A DNA stretch of 64,000 nt. It comes from Catellatospora sichuanensis. Its GTDB lineage: Bacteria; Actinomycetota; Actinomycetes; Mycobacteriales; Micromonosporaceae. Shown here one piece after another: positions 52,693 to 61,194 of this stretch. Within the stretch, counting starts at the first letter, position 1; the number at the start of each line of letters is the position of its first letter. Position numbers and translations under genes: made by a program. The stretch is from positions 310,001 through 374,000 of the forward strand of contig NZ_VIQO01000011.1 of the NCBI RefSeq assembly GCF_007483665.1, written 5' to 3'. The notes under the pieces were generated by a model. The model worked only from the letters and a program-made list of their open reading frames with translations. It searched no databases and was not told the DNA's origin.

Positions 52693-55600
52693 CGGGCTGC
52701 CGCCTGGCGTACGGCGGCGGTCACGGCCCGCAGCGTCGGGGCGTCCCACAGCACGTGCAGGGGCAGGTCGACGTCGAACCGGTCGCGCACGCGGGCCAGG
52801 ATCCGGGTCACGGTCAGCGAGTGGCCGCCGGAATCGAACAGGTCGTCGTCGGGTCCGGCGGCGGTGACCTCCAGCGCCTCGCACCAGATCGCGGTCATGG
52901 CGGCGGTGAGGTCGTCGCCGGGTTCGGGCGCGCTGGAGCGACCGGGTGGCACGGCCGCGCACGGTGGGGGCAGTGCGGCGCGGTCGAGTTTGCCGTTGGG
53001 GGTGGTAGGCAGCATGTCCAGCCGCACGAAGACTCCCGGGAGCAGCGGTTCTGGCAGGTATGCGGCCAGGTGGGCACGCAGCGAGGGCTCATCGGCGGCC
53101 GCGGGTCCGGTGACATAGGCGACCAGTCGCCGCCCGGCGGGTTCGTCGAGTACGGCGACCGCGGCTCCGGTGACGGCGGGGTGCTCGCGCAGGCGGGCCT
53201 CGATCTCGCCCAGCTCGATGCGGTGCCCGCGGATCTTGACTTGGAGGTCGTCGCGGCCCAGGCAGGCCAGCGTGCCGTCGGCGAGCAGCAGCGCATGGTC
53301 GCCGGTGAGGTAGACGCGGCTGCCGGGTGGGCCGTACGGATCGGGCAGGAAGCGTGCCGCGGTCAGCGCTGGTCGATCATGGTAGTGGTCGGCCACGCCC
53401 ACCCCGGCCAGGCACAGCTGCCCGGTGATCCCGACGGGGACGGGGCGCAGGTCCCGGTCGAGGACGTACGCGGTGGTGCCGGCGATGGGGCGGCCGATGG
53501 TGACCCGGTCGGGTGCGGTGATGTCGGCCAGCGTGGACCAGACGGTGGTCTCGGTGGGGCCGTATACGTTGACCAGCCGGGAGACCCGGGGCAGTAGACG
53601 CGCGGCGAGTGCGGGAGTCAGCGGTTCGCCACCGCAGAGGGCGGTGGCCGCGATCGGCGCCGCGGCGGGGTCCTGCCGGTCGGCGGGTTCGGCGGCGAGG
53701 ATCAGTTCCCACGTGGACGGGGTGGCCTGGACGTGGGTGACGCCGGTGGCGCGGATGGTGCGCAGCAGCGCGGCCCCGTCGCGGACCTGGGTGTCGTCAG
53801 CGAGAACCAGGCACGCGCCGGTCAGCTGCGGCAGGAAGCATTCGACCGTGGAGATGTCGAAGGCCGGCGAGGTAAGGCCCAGCCACACGTCGCCTGGTCC
53901 GGAACCGAGGTCGGCGGCCAGTGCCTGGAGCAGGTTGGCGATGGCGCGGTGCGGGACCACCACGCCTTTGGGCCGCCCGGTCGAACCGGAGGTGTGGATG
54001 ATGTAGGCCGGGTCTCCCGGTGAAGGTGCGTCGCTCCGGCCGCTGTCGGCCTGCCCGTCGTCGCCGGGTGGCAGCAGCGCGTCCACCGGCATGCCGGGCT
54101 CGGACTCGTCGAGGACGAGGACCGGGAGAGAGGTGGGCGGCAGCGCCTCGCGTCCCGCGGAGCAGCACAGCACCAGTGCCGGTGCGGTGTCGTCGAGGAC
54201 CAGCTGAAGTCGCTGCGCGGGGTGCTGCGGGTCCAGTGGCAGGTAGGCCGCGCCGGTGCGCACGATCGCCAGCAGCCCGATCAGCTGCGTGATGCCGCGA
54301 GGCGCGCAGAGGCCCACGACCTGGCCTGGCCCGATGCCCTGCGCGGTGAGCCTGCGGGCCAGGCGCGACGTCGCGTCGTGGACCTGGCTGCGAGTCAGGC
54401 GGTGCGGCCCGAAGACCACACCGGGGTTGTCGTCGCCGGACCCGGGCTCGGCTCGGCGCAGCAGCTCGGTCAGCGTGGTTTCGGCAGTGGCCGGCGGGCC
54501 GCTGAGCTGGTCGCGGACCCATGCGGCCTCGGCCTCGGGGACGGTGTCGGCGTGGCGAGCCGGGGCTGCGGGTTCACGGACCAGCTGTGGCAGCAGGTGC
54601 GCCAGTTGTCGGGCGACGGCCGCCGCGGTGGCGGCGTCGACGTGGTGGCCGTCGTAGCGCAGCCGGACGACGAGTTCGTCATCGGCGTCGACCAGGTGCA
54701 GATGCAGCGGGCTACGGGCGGCGCCGGTGTGCGGGGCCCAGTCCACCACCGTGTCGAGGCCCACGAAGACCGGCTGAGGGTCGCGGCGACGGTAGCTGAG
54801 GGTCGCTGCGGCCAGGGCGGCGCCGGCGCGGACCGGGACGGACCGGCCCACCGGCACGGCGCGCAGCGGGTACGCCGCGCGCAGCTGGGCACGCAGGGTC
54901 ACGGCCAGGTCCGCGCAGGATCCGGTGACGGGACCATACGTGGTGACCGGCAGCTCGTTGACGAACATGCCGACGACGTCGGCGTGGTCGCGGTCGCGGG
55001 TGCCCACGTCGACGGCGACGGTGACGGTGTCGTTGCCGTAGCGGTGCAGCAGCAGGTGCACGGCGGCCAGCAGGAATTCGAACCGGGTGCAGCCGGCGTC
55101 TCGGGTGGCGTCGTCCAGCGCGGCGTGAACGGCGGCGCTGACCGGCACGTCCACGGAGCCGCCAGGGCCCGACGCCGTGCCGGATGCTCCCGCCGGCACC
55201 CGGGCCCCGGGCAGCAGCAGCGGCAGTGGTGCGCTCCACTGCTCGGACCAGTGCGCGCGGGCCGCCTCGGCCAGCTGCTTCGCCCGCTGCCGCTCGGCGC
55301 GTACGGCGTCTTCGTAGCCGGACGCTGCGATGGGTCCGGGATCGGCCGGGGCGCGGTACGCGTGGGCCAGGTCTCGCAGCAGGATGTCCTTGGACCGTCC
55401 GTCCCAGACGAGGTGGTGGGCGGCGAGCACGAGCCGATGCCGGGCCGGGCCGATCCGCTGCAACGTGAACCGGGTCAGCGCCGCGGAGCCGTCCAGGGTG
55501 AACGGTAGGGCTATGAGTCCGGCGGGGTCGGCCGGGTCGGCGCGGTCCAGGCGGACCCGGTGGCGTCCCGGGCGCAGCGACGGCTGTCCGTCGCGGACGT

Positions 55601-55811
55601 CGAGCGCGGCTGCGAGCACTGGGTGGCGGGCGACGACGTCGACCACGGCGCGGTCCAGGGCCGCGCCGTCGAGCTCGCCGTGCAGGTCGACGACCAGCCC
55701 GAGGTGGTATGCGGCGCGGTTGTCGCCCAGCTGCTCGGCGAACCAGATGCCGTGCTGGGCGTCGGTGAGCGGCACCGGGTCGGTGCGGGTGATCAGGGAT
55801 TCGGCGGGCAC
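52689..55811 (-). CDS. NRPS module C-A-T, predicted glycine
   Basis: 1040 residues. C domain (about 10-430; PLTDAQHGIWFAEQL, AAHHLVWDGRSKD near 132), A domain (about 450-950; YIIHTSGSTGRPKGV, VNVYGPTETTVWST, YLTGDHALLLADG, NGKLDRAAL) and T domain (LFDSGGHSLTVTR near 996). Hand-read pocket residues give about DIVQLGVVWK, close to the glycine code DILQLGLIWK. I start at GTG 55811, 8 bases after the upstream stop, because GAGG overlaps that stop and the C domain begins there; a longer in-frame extension would overlap the previous gene by 500 bases. The C domain directly follows another C domain that ends the upstream protein. Confidence 0.9.
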   Translation of the reverse strand: MPAESLITRTDPVPLTDAQHGIWFAEQLGDNRAAYHLGLVVDLHGELDGAALDRAVVDVVARHPVLAAALDVRDGQPSLRPGRHRVRLDRADPADPAGLIALPFTLDGSAALTRFTLQRIGPARHRLVLAAHHLVWDGRSKDILLRDLAHAYRAPADPGPIAASGYEDAVRAERQRAKQLAEAARAHWSEQWSAPLPLLLPGARVPAGASGTASGPGGSVDVPVSAAVHAALDDATRDAGCTRFEFLLAAVHLLLHRYGNDTVTVAVDVGTRDRDHADVVGMFVNELPVTTYGPVTGSCADLAVTLRAQLRAAYPLRAVPVGRSVPVRAGAALAAATLSYRRRDPQPVFVGLDTVVDWAPHTGAARSPLHLHLVDADDELVVRLRYDGHHVDAATAAAVARQLAHLLPQLVREPAAPARHADTVPEAEAAWVRDQLSGPPATAETTLTELLRRAEPGSGDDNPGVVFGPHRLTRSQVHDATSRLARRLTAQGIGPGQVVGLCAPRGITQLIGLLAIVRTGAAYLPLDPQHPAQRLQLVLDDTAPALVLCCSAGREALPPTSLPVLVLDESEPGMPVDALLPPGDDGQADSGRSDAPSPGDPAYIIHTSGSTGRPKGVVVPHRAIANLLQALAADLGSGPGDVWLGLTSPAFDISTVECFLPQLTGACLVLADDTQVRDGAALLRTIRATGVTHVQATPSTWELILAAEPADRQDPAAAPIAATALCGGEPLTPALAARLLPRVSRLVNVYGPTETTVWSTLADITAPDRVTIGRPIAGTTAYVLDRDLRPVPVGITGQLCLAGVGVADHYHDRPALTAARFLPDPYGPPGSRVYLTGDHALLLADGTLACLGRDDLQVKIRGHRIELGEIEARLREHPAVTGAAVAVLDEPAGRRLVAYVTGPAAADEPSLRAHLAAYLPEPLLPGVFVRLDMLPTTPNGKLDRAALPPPCAAVPPGRSSAPEPGDDLTAAMTAIWCEALEVTAAGPDDDLFDSGGHSLTVTRILARVRDRFDVDLPLHVLWDAPTLRAVTAAVRQAAAR

Positions 55812-55819
55812 GGTGAACC

Positions 55820-58800
55820 TCAGCTGCGGGAACGGGGACGGGATGTAGCGGGCGCGGGGACGGCGCGCACCGGGTCGGGGCTGATCCGGACGAAGCGCTG
55901 GCAGGTGCGCAGGAACTCCTCGGCCAGCGATTCGACGGCCGCCCGGGGCAGGGCGTGGCGGTTGTAGACCAGCTGTGCCTGGAGCACGTCGCCGGTGCGT
56001 TCGACCAGCCGCAGCCGGGGTGGGCTGAGGTCGGGGCGGTCGCGTGCGACGGCCCACCGCAGGCCGAGTTCCGGTGGTAGGTCGAGCTGGGCCGATCGCA
56101 TGCCGGGCAGGTGCGCTGCGCGGGCCCAGGGTTCGTAGAAGAAGTACGCCGGGTGCGCGATGCGGTCGATGAACTCGTGCAGCGGGTGGAACTGGTGCTC
56201 GGTGGCGTCGGCGGCCTGGCGGTGCACCCGCTGCAGCAGCTGGGCGGGGGTCGGGTCGTCGTGCAGCGCGACGCGGATCACGGGCTGCTGGATGAGGCAG
56301 CCGACGACGTGCTCCCATTCAGGTCGTATGCGTCCGGTCAGCGGCGACAGGAACGCCAGTTCGGCGGAGCCGGTGGTACGGCGCAGGGTCGCCGCCCATA
56401 CGGCCAGTGTCATCCGCATCATGGTGGTGCGGTGGGTTCGGGCGACCGTGCGCAGCGCCGCGACCGTCGGCGTAGGCACGGTGAAGGTGTGCGAAGCGCC
56501 GTGGTAGGCCTGGGAGTGCGCGTGCTGGCCGGGCAGGGGTGCGGGGTCGGCGATCGGGGGGCCGAGCAGACGCTGCCAGAACTCCCGGTGGCGGGGCCAC
56601 TGCTGCCTGGCCCACTGCGCGGCCTGTCCTGCGGTCGCGGCCGGCGGACGCAGCGGGTTCGCGCCGGCGTGGCGTGCGGCCGAGTAGAGCAGGCCCAGCT
56701 CGCGTAGCAGGATGCCGAGCGACCAGCCGTCGCAGCGCAGGTGGTCGATGCTGAGCACGAGTACGTGCCGTTCCGGGGCGATGTCGAGCGTCAATGCGCG
56801 TACGGGCACGGTCGAGGCGTCGGTGACGAAGCCGGCGGCTTCCGCGGCGGCCTGGATCACGGTGCGGGCGGTGCGCCGCGCGGTGTGCAGGGTCGGGCCG
56901 GCGTCGGCGGGGCCGACCGGGGTGCGCAGCGCGTCGTGGCGGGCGACGAGCTGTTCCAGGCAGTGGTGCCAGACGTCGTGGTCGAAGGGTTCATCCACCC
57001 GCAGCGCGACGTGGATGGGCACGACGTGGCGGGGCGGGTCGGCGGCGCGCTCGGCCAGCCAGACTTGCTGGATCGCGGTGGGCTCGACGGTGGTGGCGGT
57101 GGTGGTGGCGGTGGACGGGCCGGCGGCGTTGGTCTGCTCGTCGAGCCAGGTCGCGAGAGCACGCACGGACGGGTGGGCGAACACGTCGTCGACGGTCACC
57201 TCGACCTGCCAGGCCTGCCCGGCGCGGGTGGCGAGCTGGGCGGCGCGCAGGGAGTCGCCGCCGAGGGCGAAGAAGTCGGCGGTGACGTCGTCGTCGCGGG
57301 TGCGCAGAATCTCCCGCCAGAATGCGGCGAGCCGCCGCTCGCCGGGCGTCGCCGAGGGGGTCGCCGCTGGCTTGACGCGTGGATGCAGCACTGTTCCGAG
57401 GTCGCGTTTGATGACCTTGCCGGCCTCGTTGCGGGGCAGGGCGTCGACCACGGCCACATGGGTGGGGATCTCATGGCGGGCGAGCCGGTCGGCGAGGTGG
57501 GCGCGTAGTTCGGCGGGCTCGATGTGGGCGCGTGCGGTGACGACCGCGCCCACCGTCGCGCCGAGGACAGGATGCGCGACGGGCACCACGGCGGCCTCGA
57601 CGACAGACGGGTGGGTGTGCAGTGCCTCCTCGACGCGAAGTGAGGAGACTTTGTGTGCGCCGGTGACGACGAGGTCACTCTCCCGGTCGATCAGGTGCAG
57701 GTAGCCGTCGGCGTCGAGGTGGCCGACGTCGCCCATGCGCACCCACCCGTCGGCGAACACGGCCTTGGTGGCTTCGGGGTCGTCGACGTAGTGCCGAGGT
57801 GTGGTGGGCGAGCGCAACCAGACGGCCCCAGGCTGGCCGGGCTGGGCGGCAGAACCGTCGTCGGCGCGGATGGCGAGGTCGCCGGGGGCGGCGGGGCGCC
57901 CGACGGCAGCGGGGCGGCGCGGGTCGAACACCATCGTGGTCTGCGCGGGTGCGGCCTCGGTTGAGGTGTAGTAGTTGACTATGGTGGCGTTCGGGACGGC
58001 CGCGGCCAGTGCGGCGGCGACGGGGCCGGGCAGCGCGGCGGCGGTGCAGCCGAGTAGGCGCAGGCTGGACAGGTCGGCGCCGGCCAGTGTGCCGCAGCGC
58101 AGCAGGTCGATGGCCATCGCCGGGACGAGGAACGCGGTTCCGGCGCGCAACGTGTCGATCAGCTCGCACCAGCGTGCGGCGTCGAAACGGGCCATCGCCA
58201 CCACAGCCGGTCGAGCGATGAGGGCGTTGAGCAGCATGTTCTGGCCGGCGTTGGTGCCGATCGGAAACGCATGCACGGCGTGGCGAGAGTGGGCCAACGG
58301 GCGCAGGGCGCGGCGGGCGACGAAACCGGAGGTCAGGTTGGCGTGTGCCGCGCCGACGCCTTTGGGCTGCCCGGTGGTGCCGGAGGTGTAAAGGATCTGC
58401 GCGAGGTCACCAGGGCCGAGCGGGAGCGGGTCTGCGGCGTCGGCGGGGCCGCCCTCGTCGTCGGCTGTCCACGCCACGCAGGGCGGCGGCGTGGCAAGCG
58501 TGACCGCGGTGCCATGCAGGACGCCGCTGGCGCGGCATTGGGCGAGCACGGCGCGCAGGTCGTCGGGGGCGCGGGCGGCCGACAGCGGCACGGCGACACC
58601 GCCGGCGATCTGCACCGCGCAGTACGCGACGGCGTACCGGGTCCACTCGGTGGTGTCGAAGACGAGCCCGACCCGGTCACCCGGGCGCAGTCCGCGTGCG
58701 GTGAGGCCGCGGGCGGTGTCAGCTGCGCGTCGCTGCCAGTCGTCATAGGTCAGGGTGTCGTGCCCGTCGACGGCCAGCGCGACGGCGTCGGGGTCTTCGG

Positions 58801-58870
58801 CGGCGCGCAGTGCGAGCAAGCCGGGCACTGTGCGCAGCGCGGCCGTGCCGTCGGCGCTCGGGCGCGTCAC
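55820..58870 (-). CDS. NRPS loading protein: acyl-AMP ligase-like A, T and C domains
   Basis: About 1016 residues. The A domain (about 1-490; ILYTSGTTGQPKGV, NYYTSTEAAPAQT, RMGDVGHLDADGYLHLIDR, NEAGKVIKRDL) belongs to the acyl-/aryl-acid ligase branch of the ANL superfamily rather than the amino acid branch. It probably loads a carboxylic acid starter. A T domain (FFALGGDSLRAAQ near 537) and a C domain (about 590-1000) follow. The C-domain motif reads IDHLRCDGWS near 710: the first His of HHxxxDG is Asp, while the second, catalytic, His remains. GTG 58870 is the best start by homology, but no clear ribosome site precedes it. First gene of the NRPS operon. Confidence 0.88.
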   Translation of the reverse strand: MTRPSADGTAALRTVPGLLALRAAEDPDAVALAVDGHDTLTYDDWQRRAADTARGLTARGLRPGDRVGLVFDTTEWTRYAVAYCAVQIAGGVAVPLSAARAPDDLRAVLAQCRASGVLHGTAVTLATPPPCVAWTADDEGGPADAADPLPLGPGDLAQILYTSGTTGQPKGVGAAHANLTSGFVARRALRPLAHSRHAVHAFPIGTNAGQNMLLNALIARPAVVAMARFDAARWCELIDTLRAGTAFLVPAMAIDLLRCGTLAGADLSSLRLLGCTAAALPGPVAAALAAAVPNATIVNYYTSTEAAPAQTTMVFDPRRPAAVGRPAAPGDLAIRADDGSAAQPGQPGAVWLRSPTTPRHYVDDPEATKAVFADGWVRMGDVGHLDADGYLHLIDRESDLVVTGAHKVSSLRVEEALHTHPSVVEAAVVPVAHPVLGATVGAVVTARAHIEPAELRAHLADRLARHEIPTHVAVVDALPRNEAGKVIKRDLGTVLHPRVKPAATPSATPGERRLAAFWREILRTRDDDVTADFFALGGDSLRAAQLATRAGQAWQVEVTVDDVFAHPSVRALATWLDEQTNAAGPSTATTTATTVEPTAIQQVWLAERAADPPRHVVPIHVALRVDEPFDHDVWHHCLEQLVARHDALRTPVGPADAGPTLHTARRTARTVIQAAAEAAGFVTDASTVPVRALTLDIAPERHVLVLSIDHLRCDGWSLGILLRELGLLYSAARHAGANPLRPPAATAGQAAQWARQQWPRHREFWQRLLGPPIADPAPLPGQHAHSQAYHGASHTFTVPTPTVAALRTVARTHRTTMMRMTLAVWAATLRRTTGSAELAFLSPLTGRIRPEWEHVVGCLIQQPVIRVALHDDPTPAQLLQRVHRQAADATEHQFHPLHEFIDRIAHPAYFFYEPWARAAHLPGMRSAQLDLPPELGLRWAVARDRPDLSPPRLRLVERTGDVLQAQLVYNRHALPRAAVESLAEEFLRTCQRFVRISPDPVRAVPAPATSRPRSRS

Positions 58871-58935
58871 TGTGTACGACTCGCGGCCACTGGCCCTCCC
58901 GGGGTGCGGGTCTCGATGGCTGCCACCATGCCGGA

Positions 58936-58954
58936 CGAAAACCTTTTCGGCAAT
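58936..58954. promoter_or_regulatory. CGAAAACCTTTTCG dyad upstream of the NRPS operon
   Basis: The 19-mer CGAAAACCTTTTCGGCAAT is identical to 40811-40829 upstream of the arabinan operon. The dyad lies about 65 bases before the first NRPS start codon, a good place for a repressor. Confidence 0.65.
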
Positions 58955-59044
58955 CGTCTCGCATCTGGAGTGCGATAGACCTATTCGGCTGGCTGGCGTT
59001 CGAATCACACGTCTTGGCACATGAGGACAGCACATCGCCCCCGC

Positions 59045-59057
59045 CGAAAACTTTTCG
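59045..59057. promoter_or_regulatory. CGAAAACTTTTCG dyad, second site before the NRPS operon
   Basis: Perfect 6-base arms around a single C, about 96 bases from the 58936 dyad. The spacing between paired sites resembles that at 40809 and 40919. Confidence 0.55.
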
Positions 59058-59194
59058 TACCGTGGAACACGGACGCCGCAAGGATGCCGACGTGCAAACC
59101 CGACGCCTTCGAGTGCGTACGCGATGGCCGACCACCTGGGGACAGGCGGCCGCGAGCATGGACGAGGTCGGATCGGCTGTTCATCGTCCCGGGT

Positions 59195-59231
59195 CCGTGC
59201 AGCGTCCGGGGCAGACCCGGACGCTGCACGG
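59195..59231 (-). terminator. 16-bp stem-loop ending the sugar ABC-metalloprotease operon
   Basis: Perfect 16-bp stem (59195-59210 with 59216-59231) with a GCAGA loop, 6 bases past the metalloprotease stop on the minus strand. Confidence 0.8.
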
Positions 59232-59237
59232 TCGCTG

Positions 59238-61184
59238 CTAACTGAAGGCCTTGACCTCCAGCAGGCCGACGGACAGGTTCGGTGCGCTCTGCAGCAGAAC
59301 ACGCAGCCGGGTGGTGCTCACCGGGGTGAAGTTGACGGTGTTGTACTGGTTGGCCGCGACCGGGTATCCGCTGGCTGCGGGCACGTCGACGTAGGCGGTG
59401 CCGTTCCAGTACTGCAGCTTCCACGAGGCGGGCAGGTCGATGCCCTGTCCGTCGTCGAAGAAGTACACCTGCGATTGGCGGATCGTCTGCGCCGACGACC
59501 AGGTCAGCTCGGCCCACTGCTGTCCCTGCTGCGGCCAGGTGCCCCAGCGGTTGCCCTGGTTGGGTGCGCCGATGTTGGAGCTGGCCGGGTCGCCGCCGGT
59601 GTTGATCGCCGCGCAGCTCTCCCAAGACGAGGTGAACGAGCACGACGGGGTCGCCTGCAGCGCAAGGTTGCCGCCGCCACCGCCACCGCCACCGCCGCCG
59701 ACGGTGAGCTGGAACGTCCGGTTCACCGGGGCGCTGAAGGCGTCGTAGTCACGCAACTCCACGTTGAACGAGTACGTGCCGGCCGCGGTCGGGGTGCCGG
59801 TGATCGCGCCGGTGAACCGGTCGAGGGTCAGACCGGGCGGCAGCGAGCCGCTGGTGACCCGCCAGTCGTAGAACGGCACGCCGCCCTTGGCCGCGAGGGT
59901 CTGCTGGTAGGCCTGGCCGGTCGGGGCGTTGGGCAGGCTGGTGGTCGTGATCGACGGCGCCAGGAACGGCGTGAGGTTGCGGTTGACCGGCCAGCCGGCG
60001 TTCTCGGCGACCAGCAGTGCCAGCTTGGTGAGCATCCACCGGCGGGTCGGGAACAGGTGGTTCCAGCCGCCGCTCTGGCCGCTGAGCCGGTCCCAGTACG
60101 GCTGGGTGCCGGGAATGTGGTAGCTGCTGTCCAGCGGCACCGTCCGGCCTTGGTAGGCAGTGACCTCCGCGTCGTTGGCGCCGGCGGTGTTGACGAAGTT
60201 GCGCATGCCTGCCCAGTCGCTGTGGAACGCGACGGCGTGGCCGTACTCGTGCATGACCAGGCCGTGCACGTCGAGCACCGAACCGGCGATCTCGGTCTTG
60301 TACCAGTCCTCGTCGGCCAGCGAGGTGAACAGCTGCTTGCCGGCCTCGTCGTACTCGAAGATCATCGCGGTGGAGCGGTGGATCGGCCCGGCGACCTGCT
60401 GGCCGTTGCGGGTGTGGTAGCGGCCGTTGTTGGCGGGATAGCCGGTGGAGTACGGGGTCTGGATGCCGCGGAAGTACACCCACATGCCGTTGTAGGCGGC
60501 GTTGTTGGTGACGTTGATCGTGTTCTGCCAGTCGTTGCCGGGCAGGTGGTTGGGCTCCGCCCCGGAAGCGACGGTGTCGAACGGCTGCAGGTTGAAGAAC
60601 CGGAACCAGTCCTTCACCCCCTCTTCGGCCGCGGTGCGGAACGCCGCGTTGTTGAAGTAGCCGGTGATGTTGTCGTAGCGGTAGTCGAACACGATCGGGA
60701 TCGTCGGTTCGAGCGCGGTCTTCTGGTCCTGCTGCACCCGGATCGGCATGGTCTGGGCGTAGGTGGAGTTGTCGGCCGCGCGGATGTTGAGCCGCAGCGT
60801 GTACAGCTCGTCCTGGCCAGGTCCGCGCTTGGAGTGGATCGCGAGCTTGAAGGTCTTCTGCTCGGAGGCGTTGGCGAAGGTCAGCTGCTTGGTCGCGCCG
60901 GTGGCGGTCAGCTGGCTGGGCAGGTCCATCATCAGCCGGGAGGTGCCCTCGGCCTTGAGATCGATGGTCACCGGGAACGGGCCGGCCGACGGCGGCCGCA
61001 CGGTCAGCTCGACATAGGGGTTGGCCAGGTAGCCTTCCCAGTCGACGAGCTTGACGCCGTAGGTGTTGACGGTGCGGCCGAATCGGTCGACGACCGTGGC
61101 CGGTCCCGCGGCGGCCTGCGACGGGGTGGCGATCAGCAGGGATGCGAGCAGCGCGAGCACCGCGGGTGGGACGAGGCGTTTCAT
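59238..61184 (-). CDS. Secreted zinc metalloprotease with Ig-like and discoidin-like domains
   Basis: 648 residues. Signal peptide (PPAVLALLASLLIATPSQAAA), a beta-rich N-terminal domain (about 30-155), then a metalloprotease domain (about 160-425) with zinc site LVMHEYGHAVAFHSDW. A putative-Ig (He_PIG-like) domain follows (about 430-505; LPPGLTLDRFTGAITGTPTA), then a poly-Gly linker and a C-terminal discoidin-like domain (about 515-648). The last domain is nearly the same as the end of the DUF6055 protein at 41088. Its ribosome site (GAGG) overlaps the stop of the ABC permease gene 11 bases upstream, so it is co-translated with a sugar importer, an unusual pairing. Its protein substrate is unknown. 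Confidence 0.82.
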   Translation of the reverse strand: MKRLVPPAVLALLASLLIATPSQAAAGPATVVDRFGRTVNTYGVKLVDWEGYLANPYVELTVRPPSAGPFPVTIDLKAEGTSRLMMDLPSQLTATGATKQLTFANASEQKTFKLAIHSKRGPGQDELYTLRLNIRAADNSTYAQTMPIRVQQDQKTALEPTIPIVFDYRYDNITGYFNNAAFRTAAEEGVKDWFRFFNLQPFDTVASGAEPNHLPGNDWQNTINVTNNAAYNGMWVYFRGIQTPYSTGYPANNGRYHTRNGQQVAGPIHRSTAMIFEYDEAGKQLFTSLADEDWYKTEIAGSVLDVHGLVMHEYGHAVAFHSDWAGMRNFVNTAGANDAEVTAYQGRTVPLDSSYHIPGTQPYWDRLSGQSGGWNHLFPTRRWMLTKLALLVAENAGWPVNRNLTPFLAPSITTTSLPNAPTGQAYQQTLAAKGGVPFYDWRVTSGSLPPGLTLDRFTGAITGTPTAAGTYSFNVELRDYDAFSAPVNRTFQLTVGGGGGGGGGGNLALQATPSCSFTSSWESCAAINTGGDPASSNIGAPNQGNRWGTWPQQGQQWAELTWSSAQTIRQSQVYFFDDGQGIDLPASWKLQYWNGTAYVDVPAASGYPVAANQYNTVNFTPVSTTRLRVLLQSAPNLSVGLLEVKAFS

Positions 61185-61194
61185 GGTGGATACC

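Larger units (their letters stand above)
58871..59237. other. Promoter region of the NRPS operon
   Basis: 367 bases that hold two CGAAAA/TTTTCG dyads, the operon promoter on the minus strand, and at the far end the terminator of the upstream metalloprotease gene. No gene is recognised in it. Confidence 0.6.

Noticed and set aside
55820-56318. Extending the second NRPS gene upstream to 56318
   Set aside because: The extra 169 residues are a shadow of the upstream C domain; homology and the ribosome site place the start at 55811.
14574-58870. Reading the NRPS operon as the siderophore pathway for the FecBCD-type importer
   Set aside because: They are more than 25 kb apart, no iron box was seen before the NRPS operon, and no catechol or hydroxamate genes are present. 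The serine-type module and EntS-like MFS keep the idea open but unsupported.
59650-59720. Poly-Gly codon run as a tandem repeat element
   Set aside because: It encodes the flexible linker between the Ig-like and discoidin-like domains of the metalloprotease, a common feature.
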